A stretch of DNA of 64,000 bases, taken from contig NJPS01000024.1 in assembly GCA_002946415.1 (NCBI GenBank), forward strand, positions 62,001-126,000, written 5' to 3'. This DNA is from Rutstroemia sp. NJR-2017a BVV2. Lineage: Eukaryota > Ascomycota > Leotiomycetes > Helotiales > Rutstroemiaceae. A model generated the notes under the pieces. That model was not told the DNA's origin and made no database searches. It saw only the letters and a list, made by a program, of their open reading frames with translations. This document shows positions 1-10,853 of this stretch, in pieces (position 1 is the stretch's first letter; each line of letters begins with the position of its first letter). The translations under genes and the position numbers were made by a program.

Positions 1-614
1 CGTCGTGATGTGCCAAAGACACTACGTGTCGGACTTCGAGCTGTTCGTCATCATCGTAAAGCATCAGATGGCCATGCCTAACTTCAATGTCAGCATGTAT
101 TAAAGTGTCCAGTATTGTGGACAAGCCCGCTGTAGACTTACCTCAACACCACATAGAACACATTGCCACCTCTCTTCTGTGGTTTACCCACACCCTTGTT
201 ATCTAATGGTCCATTGTTTGTCTTTCTCTCGAACAAGCTTCTGTACATGCTCTGATACACGCTGGGGCTGGCTGCAGAGACAGTAGTTGATCCTAGAGGT
301 GTTGTACGTTCTGGCGGCTTGCCATTTACCCCGCCTGGAGAGTACTCCCTGCAAACCGCGAAATACCCAGCAGCTACGTCGGCTTGATGGTTGTCGCGAA
401 GCTGGAACTTTTCCCCAAGAGACTTTTGTGCGGATTTAATAGCATTTGCATCGTCACCGGGTCGCAGAAGCGATGCGCCATCGTCTGAGGAGTTTGCTTC
501 GTCGCGGACTGGGAGGGTAAGGTATGCGTGGAGCAAAATGGATATTAGGACGAGGGGAATAAATGTTAAACCACCTAAGCAATAAATGAAGAGGAACCAT
601 GCAAAACCTCCCAT
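1..614 (-). CDS. NVJ2-like PH/SMP-domain lipid-transfer protein, 5' part (cut by window edge)
   Basis: Two exons are visible: 614..142 and 77..1, joined across a 64-bp intron (GTAAGT donor, TAG acceptor, GCTGAC branch-like site). The start is the ATG at 614 (MGGFAWFLF), not the longer open frame upstream. The N-terminus is one hydrophobic segment of about 25 residues (FLFIYCLGGLTFIPLVLI). A polar Ser/Pro-rich linker follows, then, across the intron, the start of a PH-like domain (VFYVVLRHGHLMLYDDDEQ). This layout matches the fungal family of yeast Nvj2, an ER/nucleus-vacuole contact-site protein with an N-terminal anchor, a PH domain and an SMP lipid-transfer domain. The SMP part would lie left of the window and is not seen. 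The family call rests on this N-terminal portion. The gene follows REV3 on the same strand, about 830 bp away. Confidence 0.72.
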
Positions 615-1441
615 TTTGACATTCGCTGCATGTGTGATATAAAAACGGAGATCAAGGTTATGTCTCCTCGTAGTGAAAAGGTAAATCGATAATAGCGAAA
701 TAAGGAAGCGGCATTTGGGAGTTTGGGAGCTGTATTCGTAGAGGTTGGTCGAGCAGGGTTTCCAGAACAAGCGCCGCAGCGACGTCAGTTTATTTCAATG
801 TGTGTGGTAAATCTGACACCACTCTTGGACGTCTCAATTTCGTTTCGCCATTCGAAGGACTCGCATCTGCTGCACGTACGCATCCACCTTAAACGAGTGC
901 AAGTTCCGATATTCTTGAGGTTAGGATAAAGTCGAGTTGTGAGTTGTGAGTCGTGAGAAGGCTAGACTGTCCGTTTCCTTTACCCTACTTACTCAGCCTA
1001 TGCCTGTACGTCACTGAAAGTTAGGGTCCCAATAGGTCCTAAAACCAGATATTTTAGGCAATGTGACAAGCTACTACCAAATTCACAGACACTGCTTTCG
1101 TACATTGCTGAATTCGTTATTATAATATATATTCATATTTTATATCGCATAATCCATCAATTCAAAATCATCAGCAGCTGATATACTGTATTAGAATTAC
1201 ATTTACTCATTCATTATTAGCGTGACCAAGATTTGTTAGCAGCACCGACCATGCTTGTGGGAATTCCCCCTCTATACTCATTATCCAGAACGTCTTGAAA
1301 TGCTCTTCACAATGCCATGGTAATCAACAAAACCGATGCGTACATCTTCCATGACTGTATATCTCGCATTCCGGCGCCACATCTAGAATTTCGCTTGCCT
1401 ATCCCAGCTCCAACCTCCGTAACACAAAAATTATCGGTGCT
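615..1441. other. Intergenic: NVJ2-like promoter and REV3 3' region
   Basis: There is no supported gene. The block at about 1120-1220 is strongly A+T-rich with TATA-like runs. Open frames here are short and show no family signature. Confidence 0.5.
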
Positions 1442-4400
1442 TTACCACTCCAGGTCAGTCAAATCCAGCTCCAACTCATCAGCTTGTGACAGAGCCTCCA
1501 TGGCTGGTATCGCAAGAGCTCGTTCCCGCCTGAGACGAGCTTTCTGCTTCATCCTTGTGTAGAAGACGGGACAGTCTTTGCTGTCACACCTCACTTCCTC
1601 CAACGGAGACAAGCCCGAACAGGTCTGGCAAACCTTCTGAATATCCAGAAAGCTCTTTTCCTCAACGTTAAGTCTTGTCCGCAACGAGAGCATGGAGGTT
1701 GGCCTATCCAGAAGACATCCAGAACAAATAGACCCTTCACTTTCAAGTTTCTCTTTACACACAAGACATGAAGATGATTTCATGTATGATTCGAGAGTTT
1801 TCTTGTTGACTACTAGCTCCTTTGACTGTCCAAGAGGAAGATCCGTCTCAACCTTCCGCACACGCTGGACCTTTGGCATCTCATCATACCACTTTCTAAC
1901 ATTGGCACCCATAAGATTGAAAATTCGTTCCAGAGGCGGGATCAGGTTCTTTGAAATGTAATATTCCGCGTCTAGTTCGCTGCGATCGTCATTTAAAAGC
2001 TCCTCGGGAGATACGCAACGATCAACCAGCCGTGCTCCTGGAGCGCCAGTTATAACTACGTATGGCACTCTCTCACCATACTGCGGCTCCGCCCGTGCAT
2101 CTTCAAGCATTCTCTTGGTGCTAATGAGAGCTCCTGGTGGTGGTGGTCCTTTGTTGCTATAAGTCCCAAGCTTTACTTCTCTGGCGAAGCAAAAGTCTTG
2201 AATAGACACAGCACCCTTCATGATCTTCTCGCACTGTTCCTGGAAATATGACTTAACCTGACTCAAATCGGCGGTGCGAAACAGTAATTTAAGAGCCTTT
2301 TCTTCAATCTTTTGCTCCGCGGGTGTACCATCACGTCGTACTGTTTCAATGCCTTTAGCATCAAAGTCTGGCTCAACTTGTGTTTTAGACTCATACTTGA
2401 AGCCCACGTAGCGTTTCTTAGCTAGAAGCACACAAGGAAGATACACCTTTTCAAATTTGAGCTTGACCGGACGCGGATTCATGTTGGTGACTGTTTTTGC
2501 AATCTCGTTACCGATGTCGAACGCTTCGTCTTTGCTGCGTCCCTTGAGGTATATGAAGAGACTGTCGGTATCTCCATAAACTACTTCAGCACCCCAGCGC
2601 TTAACTGAATGTATTAGGGCAATTGCTTTTTCGAGGGTTTCTCGACCCGTCTGCACAATGCTGTCGGCTATTTCAGAACAGGGCATGCGTCCAGAAAAAG
2701 ACGCCGACGTGTATCCATACGTAACATTGGCGATTAGCTTCAAGGCCAATTGCCTGTTGTTCAAAAGGCGTTGCAGTGCTTTATCCTCCTGGTCAACCTT
2801 CATGCCGCTCTTTACCATAACTCGTGTCTCCAAGATTTCCCCTAACATTTTCGCTAGGAGAGACTTCCTTATTTCCGGTTTGGCATACATCATGCCGTTT
2901 GGCGCAATGTTGATGTGATCTTTCAATAGTTCAAGCAGCCTTTCTTGCCGTTTATACTCCGTGAAACCCATTTTGTTGGTTCCACGCCAACTCGCCACTC
3001 GCCCAAGGTAAGTAGAGTAGCAATAATTATAGGCAATCATCACGCTTGGGTACAAGCTTTGGAAATCGAGGACCAGCACCGGGCCGTTGTAGAACGCACT
3101 CTGAGGTTCCATGACCAGCGGAAGGCATTCCAGAGCATTTTGACTTCCAATTTGCTTTCGACTTGGTGATATCAGGATGAAATTTTCCGGCTTCGCGATA
3201 CGAAACATGAGGGATTCCACTTTGAACTGTGAACCACGAGAGAAAACAGAAAAGAAGTCAACGCCCAAAAGACGTGCTTGCTCACTTGTCCGAGAGACCA
3301 ACTCATTTGTCTCGAGAATTTCCAGGTTAAGCTGCACTCGAATGATATAATGGGAGAGTAGTTTCGACAGGTCTCGCGGCGACTTGCTAGTATACCAGGT
3401 TCTTAGATCAGCCCAAGAGTAATGAGGGATCCGTTGATGCAGTAAATGGAAAACCACATTCTCCAATGTATATTGAAGAAGGTTGAGCTCGCCCCGCATA
3501 GCTCGCCAAATATTTATCATATGCCTCCCAGTGACACGGATTGTGGACGTATTGTTGAAGCCCCATTTATCATTTTCCTTTCCGAAACGCCCATGCGATT
3601 GCGCCTTCATACGCGAAAACTCGTCACAAAGATCGTAATCATATTTAGTTCTCGCTCGCTCAATCAAGTAGCCCCATGATCCGCTATGAACTTCATAACC
3701 GGTCAGTATATCAGGATCATGTTCGCGGACAATTTCAACCATGCGAACGAGAACATCAAGCTCAGAAGACTCTGTATAGACCTCATACTGAACAAGATTG
3801 GATATTTTTTCAGCCATTACGTTGTCTTCCGAAAATACCACAACGCCAACTCTAGAAGGATTACTTTCAGAGTTGAGATCGCCTGTTTGTAGGCTCCAGA
3901 AGATACATTGAACCTCATCCTCTTCTGGATTAGGGACAAAGTTTCCTCTTGTGTTGACATGCACTTCTAAGCTCATGATGCTCATGTACTGAGCCTCGCA
4001 TTGAATGTTCTTGGTTTTCTTATGCTGGGTAAATTTGAAGCCGTGATTATTCTTCTGTGTAGGTCCATCGATCTGTGAAAGTTTGCCTTTCTTCCCCGAC
4101 CTTCTGACTGATCGTGGTGTTGCAAATCGCCTCCCACCGTTGGTTACCTCTTTGGACTCTTGATGAGCCCACTTCTGTACCTCGGCGTAGCTCGGAGGAC
4201 TTTCTGCAAAAGTCCATGAGCGGAGGCTGCACATTTGTTGTCGGGCCTTGTTCGATTCTTCCTCTTTTGTCCTGTCATGTAATACGACCGTTTTAGAGTC
4301 AAAAGTGGCATTCGAGATACCCGTGGGATCGAAATGGGGAAGGAAGGGTAGTGTTGTGCTTCCCAATCTAAATTCTCGACCTGCCCATTCCCGGGGTCTC

Positions 4401-6646
4401 TCAGGCACGTCCGCTTCGTTACTATAATACGGATCCTGGGGCAAAACGGAGGGTAAGTTGAAGTGAGATATTGTTGCTAATGCAGTTTTGGATGACGGCG
4501 GAGACTCATGACATGTCGGTAATAGAAGTCTCCGAGTCGCCCCAAATGTATCTACAACATTGTCCAACATCTCAACGACTGTTTTTGAAGTTGATCCCTC
4601 CGTAAGAACACCAGGCGAGCTACCTTTTAGTCCAAATAGTCTCGGAAGCTTTGACGATGTTGCAGGGAGCGAGGAAAAGGAAACACGTTTTTTCGCAGAA
4701 AGGTTTTCCGGGCTCAGACAGCTCTGCGTAGATTTGAACATAGTCCTAGTATCGTGTGGATCCTTCGTCAAGGGAAAGTTTAGAGATTCTTGTGAGGAGG
4801 ACTTAGCACGAGAAGGGTTTGTGCCAAGGATATGACGCTTGGTGAAGCTTTCAGGGTTAGACGGGACTGGTGAGGTAGGGAGTGTAGGCAGTATGCTCGA
4901 ATGTCGATGATAATCTTCCTTGTCATCGTACTGACTGATAGCATCACCGTTAGTTAAGTCAATGCTTGATTTTGGACGTTTGTTTGACAATTGATCATCG
5001 TATTCCTGGGCCCTCTTTAGTCCAACGCTCATGAATTTACCCTCTTGCATGCTTTCACGTTGGGAAGACGAGATCGCATTCGGTGAATCTGACAGCGATG
5101 GCGACATTGGGGAAGATGCGAGTGGTCGAGCAAAATCGATGGGTAATATTCCTGCTTTGGAGGGATCTGAAGATGAGTCTTCGCTCGACTCAAAATTCTG
5201 AAGATGGTCGGAGGAAGGATTTGCATCGAGCGGCTTGTTATGTAGGGATGTGAGGTTACTGGTAGTTAGTTGCTGTTTATCGATGTGATCTCCATTCTTC
5301 TTTTGAGAGAGCTCGATCTCCCGCATCACCTCTTCGTCGGAATCGTACGTCTCATCACTCATACCAGCACCGAAATCAACAAGTCTTTTTTCATCAACTT
5401 CTCTTTCTTCAGCCCCACTAGTACTGTCGATTCTTCCATCTTCTTCTTCTCCCGGAAGTGCAAGGACTGACTGAAGGTTCTCTGGATAAAGATCCTCCAC
5501 GGCCTCGAGGCTGGTTTTAACGCTAGACTCAAATGAACTAGACTGAACGAATGTCTCGAACGATGGTGATGCGTCGACACCACCATTACGTTCGTCTTGA
5601 ATCAACGAATCGACCATTTCTCGGTGTTCGGATTCGTGTATCCATCCACCTGGCTGAGAATGGCGAGGGTCTGCTGACATAGAAAACATGACTTCCGCAG
5701 GGAACGGACTACTGCCAGAATCGGCATTAGTCATTTTAGCTTTTCGCCGACGAGTCTCATCTTTCCACAGCTCAGCCATACTCGGCACTAATTTTTCATT
5801 CGGATCAAGAGGTTGAAGGAGTTCCACAAAGTCATGATGGAGTGGGCGTGGTTTGACGTCCTTCCTGTTGAGTATATCTTGGACGCAAATATCCACCTCG
5901 ATTGAACAATGACTGACGCGGGGAAGCAATGCTTCGTCTGTAACAATCTGACTAGGGATGGAGCGGTCATGCCAAAGGTGCATTGAAGAGGATATCTCTT
6001 CATATCGCGGTACGGGGTTCCGAAAAGAGACCTTGCTGCAGTCGATATAACCGCATCCATACAAATTATAATCGGCCATCCACTGGAGGAGATATTGGAG
6101 ATGAGCCTCGTATGGCTGGAAGATGCGCTTCATAATTACGCCTTGCCGCAAGAGATCCGCGAGACGGGTCATGACGATTGGATTCAGCATGTATATTTTT
6201 AGGTAGAACTGGTAACCGACATGGTATCCATAGAAAGGAATGCCTTTGACCAAGGTGATGCGTGCCACAAACCTGGCATTTCCATCGTAGGCATTGCGCC
6301 GATAACTTATGGCCAAAGCATAGTCGATGGACAAGTGAAGTCGGTGAATATAAGCGCCCACTAGAAACTGTCAATGGCATTGAAGAGAGCATTCAGTAGT
6401 AGAGAACTCACCTTCTTCATCATTCAGGTTACCATTGTACTCGACATACATGTAGGGAAGTGCGCCATGGATATGAGCACAGACTTTTTGACCGGTATCC
6501 GTCGCGCCGAAGACTCTGATTACAGGAACCGAAGGTTCTTTGTGGAGTTGAGAAGCTCTTACATTTCGTCTTAATTTGGGATCGAACTGTGTAGGAGCAG
6601 CTTGATAATGATCGATGCAGTTGAGCTGTACTCGGAACAGATCCAT
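1442..6646 (-). CDS. REV3: DNA polymerase zeta catalytic subunit Rev3
   Basis: Exons 6646..6412 and 6360..1442 (51-bp intron, GTGAGT/CTAG) give about 1717 residues, in the usual range for filamentous fungi. Rev3 is the B-family polymerase that extends from mismatched or damaged primer ends in translesion synthesis. The N-terminal B-family domain (FRVQLNCIDHY, then AYIHRLHLSIDYAL) spans the exon junction. A long acidic, Ser-rich disordered middle follows. The polymerase core has motif A DFQSLYPS near residue 1177, motif B with NRQLALKLIANVTYGY near 1287, and motif C YGDTDS near 1342, so the catalytic aspartates are present. The C-terminus has two cysteine clusters: CysA CLVC..CSGC near 1611-1630, and CysB CQTC..CDSKDC near 1656-1675. 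CysB in this family binds an Fe-S cluster and the accessory subunits. The gene diverges from SLU7 over about 410 bp. Confidence 0.97.
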
Positions 6647-7055
6647 AACAAGCCAAACATATTAGGGCGGTGGTACCTGGAGTAAGAAGTGAGTAATCGT
6701 AGACATCAGGTTTCGTTTCTTCGCATTGATATGGTCGCTCTTCGTCTTTGTAGCGCGAAATGCTGCGCCATTTTAATGTTCAAATATCTTACACGTCTTT
6801 GACGCGACTCTCGGCGCGCGGACACGTGCCATGCTCTAAATCTTAATCCTGCCTTAGAGGTTACCTAGCGGCAAAATCCAAGGTGCTCTGGATCTGTTAG
6901 GGATGCGCAACATCTCCCCGCAGACTTTCACTTCAGCTGCAAATACATTCTACATCTATTCTTTTACCCAGAGGGACAACGGGAGATCGAAGTCCATAAT
7001 TCCACAGGCCATCTTCATTTTCTTACGTACTGCTTGAAGTTACTGTTCAGTCAAG
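6647..7055. promoter_or_regulatory. Bidirectional promoter REV3 / SLU7
   Basis: This 409-bp interval separates the two divergent start codons. It contains TTAGGGC at 6662-6668 (GCCCTAA on the other strand) and a GC-rich ACGCGA/GGCGCGCGG block near 6797-6820. Pyrimidine-rich sequence lies before the SLU7 ATG. Promoter role is inferred from position. Confidence 0.55.
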
Positions 7056-8471
7056 ATGCCTCCAGCAGGTGCACAACCTCGAAAGCCAGAGGTTTCTGCT
7101 CAGAACAAGGACCAGAACGAATATATTCCCGCTTTCATCGCGAAGCGGCCCTTCTATATTGACGATGACGATAATACCGATTATCTTGAACATCAGCGTC
7201 TTCAGAAGGCGCAATCCGATCAATCAAAATGGTACGATCGAGGGAAGAAACTGGGGCCCGCAGCTACCAAGTTCCGGAAGGGCGCCTGTGAGAACTGCGG
7301 AGCCATGTCACATAAGAAGAACGATTGCTTGAGCCGGCCAAGAGCGAAAGGCGCAAAATGGACCGGAAAAGATATCCAGGCGGATGAAGTCATACAGGAT
7401 GTCGACTTAGGATGGGATGCGAAGAGGGATCGATGGAATGGATATGATCCAAAGGAATACAAAGCTGTGACGGACGAGTATGCACAACTGGAGGAATTGA
7501 AGAAGCAGGTCCAGAGTGGGGAAAATAAAGATGAGGAAGAAGCAGGAGAGGACGGCGATGATGGAGCGAAGTATGCAGAAGAATCAGATATGGGGAGACA
7601 CCAAAGCACATCTACGAGACAGCTCAGAATACGCGAGGACACGGCGAAATACTTGCTGAATCTTGATTTGGACTCTGCAAAATACGATCCGAAGACCAGA
7701 TCTATGGTAGATAGTGGAGCGACTGCTGACCAGGCCGCTGCGCTTGTCGCCGAGGAAGGGTTTATGAGGGCTTCGGGAGATGCTGCTGAGTTTGAGAAGG
7801 CTCAAAAATATGCTTGGGAGTCTCAAGAGAAAGCAGGCGACACGAAGTTACATTTACAAGCAAATCCTACCTCTGGCGAGTATTATCGGCGCAAAGAAAA
7901 GGAGGAGGCTGAGGCCAAAAGGCAGGCGCATAAGAAGATGCTCACGGAGAAATACGGCGCAGGCAGCAATCCCATGGCAGCAGCACTTAGGGACGCTGCT
8001 GTCATTGAGTCAGAAAAGTATGTCGAATATGATGAACTGGGTGGGATCAAGGGAGCTCCGAAGGCAGCTGCGAAATCGAAGTATCCAGAAGATGTCCTCA
8101 TCAACAACCATACTTCTGTGTGGGGTAGCTGGTGGTCGAATTTCAAATGGGGTTATTCTTGCTGTCACTCGGTGGTTAAGAACAGTTACTGCGTTGGGGA
8201 AACTGGTAAAAGAGCTCTTGAGGATGCAGAACGTGCTCGGACGGGAGGGATTCTCGAAGAGGATAACAAAGAAGACGACGTAGAAAATGAGGTCTCTCAA
8301 AAGGAAACGGAGAACTCAAATCCTGTTGTCAAGCAGACGGTAAAGAAACGGACTGTGGATGAAATGCATGGTGGAGTCACTGAAGAGGACATGGATGCAT
8401 GGAAGAAGAAACGCATGACGGCTGATGATCCTATGAATGCTTTCCTAGGTAAAGATGAATTACTGAAATAG
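7056..8471 (+). CDS. SLU7: Pre-mRNA-splicing factor Slu7
   Basis: Intronless ORF of 471 residues. Slu7 acts in the second catalytic step of splicing, positioning the 3' splice site in the spliceosome. The signature CCHC zinc knuckle is at residues 78-91 ([15 protein letters not shown]-x2-C-x4-H-x4-C). It follows the conserved N-terminal block [14 protein letters not shown] and is followed by the [16 protein letters not shown] region. The C-terminal conserved segment [19 protein letters not shown] is near 350-370, and the protein ends in a charged [13 protein letters not shown] tail. The middle is acidic and Lys/Glu-rich, probably helical. Start chosen at the first ATG, with pyrimidine-rich leader upstream. 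Shares its promoter with REV3. Confidence 0.96.
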   Translation: MPPAGAQPRKPEVSAQNKDQNEYIPAFIAKRPFYIDDDDNTDYLEHQRLQKAQSDQSKWYDRGKKLGPAATKFRKGACENCGAMSHKKNDCLSRPRAKGAKWTGKDIQADEVIQDVDLGWDAKRDRWNGYDPKEYKAVTDEYAQLEELKKQVQSGENKDEEEAGEDGDDGAKYAEESDMGRHQSTSTRQLRIREDTAKYLLNLDLDSAKYDPKTRSMVDSGATADQAAALVAEEGFMRASGDAAEFEKAQKYAWESQEKAGDTKLHLQANPTSGEYYRRKEKEEAEAKRQAHKKMLTEKYGAGSNPMAAALRDAAVIESEKYVEYDELGGIKGAPKAAAKSKYPEDVLINNHTSVWGSWWSNFKWGYSCCHSVVKNSYCVGETGKRALEDAERARTGGILEEDNKEDDVENEVSQKETENSNPVVKQTVKKRTVDEMHGGVTEEDMDAWKKKRMTADDPMNAFLGKDELLK

Positions 8472-8897
8472 TGGGTTCACGATCGACTTACATTGGGACG
8501 GTAGCTATTTAGCGGGCGTTTTGGGGCGCAATCTAAAGTGCATTTGTTTTCCATAGAGGTGCTTGAAAGAAAGAGACCAAGAGTATGTGCATAATATTAA
8601 GGGGTATTTCTGCTCAGGAGATTAACAGGGCTTGTTCTGCTATGCATCACTGGTGCTAGGTACATCGATCACTTTGAGATACTTCAGCCAGGTGAGATAA
8701 TACAAAGGCTAGCCAGGCCAGAATGAGACAATTATTACGGCATTAGAAGTTCGTATATTCATGATGGCAGACAATTTTTATTGCGTGGCTTGACGCTCAT
8801 AGGTCTGCTTTACATTTTTGAGTAACCACCCATGGACCGATGCTAAAATGATCCTGCGTGAAATGACCAGAGAGGGAATTTTTTCAGAATGATTCCT
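8472..8897. other. Convergent 3' intergenic region SLU7 / RPS9
   Basis: SLU7 (+) and RPS9 (-) converge here. I see only 3'-UTR-like sequence with several AATATTA/TTTTTATTG runs and no ORF of note. Confidence 0.5.
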
Positions 8898-9790
8898 CTA
8901 CTCCTCATCCTCTTCCTCCTCAGCATCGTCCTTCTTCTCGGCGGCCTTGGCCTTCTTCCTCCTGACACGACCTGGGCGTCCGCCACCAAACGGCGAGCTC
9001 AAAGCGAAATCGATGTGCTTTTGGGAATCAAGACGAACAACGAAGGATGGGACATTGACGATCTGCTTGCCAACACGGATATGTCTTTGGCGGATGAGAA
9101 CACGGGCATGATGGATGGACTTTGCGAGGCCAAGCTTGTAGACACAGGTTTGTAGACGACGCTCCAAGAAATCTTCAATCTTCAAGGCCAACACGTAATC
9201 GAGCTTCATGCGGGATTCGTCGAGAACACCGACACGAACCAGACGGCGAATGAGCGCGTTACCTTCGAAAAGTCTCTTGGGGTCCTTCTCGTCTAGGGTG
9301 AGCAATTGACTGGAATGAATTAGTACATTAGAAATTCGCGAATGGAAATGTTATAAGTACCGGGCAGCACGACGGATCTTGGAGAGAGTCAACTGGACAC
9401 GCCAGACCTCACGCTTGTTGCGGAGACCATACTCGCCAACGAGCTTCAATTCGGAGTCCCTAAGGATAAATCAGTGACATGAACAGAGACAAGCTCTGAT
9501 ACAGTGGTCCACTTACAAACGAGCACTCTCGAAACTACGATTCAATTAGCACAAAACCTATGCGTTAGGAGTCTGAATACACTTACGGACGACGAGGGAC
9601 TTTGTAAGTCTTGGAATATGAACGACTGTTGAGGAGTTAGCAGATGTCCAAAAAGACCAGACACTAGATTTTTGCGCAACACAGCAGATATTCCAGAATA
9701 TCAACTCTTGCACAAAAACCTCTCGAAGCCAGCATGATGACTTTCTCTAGGTCATGAATAGGAATTGGATTGGATCACGTACGGAGCCAT
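8898..9790 (-). CDS. RPS9: 40S ribosomal protein S9 (uS4)
   Basis: Five exons: 9790..9783, 9625..9587, 9534..9517, 9459..9361 and 9309..8898, summing to 576 nt and 191 residues, the normal length. The spliced start reads [20 protein letters not shown]. The first coding exon is only 8 nt and the third only 18 nt, so ORF-based prediction loses the N-terminus. The S4 RNA-binding region is in the last exon ([39 protein letters not shown]). The C-terminus is Arg/Lys-rich then acidic (EEEEDEE). It is a core component of the small-subunit body and important for decoding accuracy. Head to head with RPL21 across 301 bp. High intron density at the 5' end is common in fungal ribosomal protein genes. Confidence 0.97.
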
Positions 9791-10091
9791 GGTTGCGGAT
9801 GCGATTCGAAAGGTTGTCGAATCGTTTGCTGGCTGAGGCGGTTGTCGATGGTCGTGAAGATATTGATCGTTTGGAAAATGTTCCACTGAAAGTATTTCGC
9901 AACGCGGTCGGGCGTTGTCGAAATTAGGGCAATTAACCCACACTAACCTATATTTGGTAAGACAGTCAAATTAAGCGAAAATTTCGAAAGTTGAAGTGGA
10001 TGATATTGGCAGCAACTTCGAGATAGAAAGATCATCGACAAATTCTCAACTACCTCGACCTCCCTTCGATAACCCATCCAACAACGACAAA
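9791..10091. promoter_or_regulatory. Shared promoter of the RPS9/RPL21 head-to-head pair
   Basis: 301 bp separate the two ATGs. TTAGGGC at 9924-9930 (GCCCTAA on the minus strand) is a telomere-repeat-like box of the type bound by Tbf1-class factors at ribosomal protein genes in several fungi. AATTAACCCACACTAACC follows at once. The box identity is visible; factor binding is inferred. Confidence 0.55.
9924..9930. promoter_or_regulatory. Telomere-repeat-like GCCCTAA box (candidate Tbf1-type site)
   Basis: TTAGGGC on the plus strand, about midway between the divergent RPS9 and RPL21 start codons. The same 7-mer occurs at 6662-6668 in the REV3/SLU7 promoter. Confidence 0.4.
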
Positions 10092-10853
10092 ATGGGTCAC
10101 CCAGCAGGTCTCCGTGCCGGTACTCGGGTGAGTTACGAATTCCTTTTTTTGGGGGGCGATTGAGGTGTTTTGCGACTTCAAATCGATACGGCGAACGATG
10201 ACGACTCCTGAACTTTTCACTGATTCGTCTTGCAGTATGCCTTCAGCAGAAACTTCAAAGATCATGGTATGATCAAGTTGTCGACCTACTTGCGCCAATA
10301 CAAGTACGTGAATTGTCCCAGGAGAATACGAGGACTTTTTGATCACTAACAATTTGTAGGGTCGGTGACATAGTCGATATCAAGGCAAACGGTGCTGTTC
10401 AGAAGGGGTACGTCGCATCATTAAACTCTCCGACCACTTAGATTTTCTCGAAAAGATTGAGGCGGAGGAAACGAGCACAATTCGGGAAAGCATCACAACC
10501 GGTATACTGACTTGCTTCGCAGTATGCCCCACAAGGTCTACCACGGAAAGACTGGTGTCGTCTATAACGTTACCAAGAGTGCTGTTGGTGTCATCATCTA
10601 CAAGAAGGTGAAGCACAGGTACATCGAGAAGCGCGTCAACCTCAGAATCGAGCACGTTTCTCTTTCCCGATCAAGAGAGGAATTCGTTCGCCGAGTCAAG
10701 AAGAACGCCGAGTTGAAGAAGCAGTCGAAGGCTGATGGAACCCACGTCCACTTGAAGAGACAACCAGCGATGCCCAGAGAAGCCAGAACTATTTCGATGA
10801 AGGAGAACGTACCGGAGACTATCGTGCCAGTCGCATACGAGACGACCATCTAG
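10092..10853 (+). CDS. RPL21: 60S ribosomal protein L21 (eL21)
   Basis: Four exons: 10092..10127, 10236..10303, 10360..10407 and 10523..10853 (483 nt, 160 residues, exactly the family length). Spliced protein begins MGHPAGLRAGTRYAFSRNF, continues through DHGMIKLSTYLRQYKVGDIVDI and GMPHKVYHGKTGVVYNVT, and ends in the conserved basic LSRSREEFVRRVKKN region. All three introns have GT..AG ends with GTGAGT or GTACGT donors. It is a structural protein of the large ribosomal subunit. Divergent from RPS9, which would let one promoter balance a small- and a large-subunit protein. Confidence 0.97.

Noticed and set aside
10128..10522. Intronic snoRNA in the RPL21 introns (CGATGAC and CTGA motifs)
   Set aside because: The CTGA motifs sit at branch-point distance from the acceptors and no true RTGATGA box is present.
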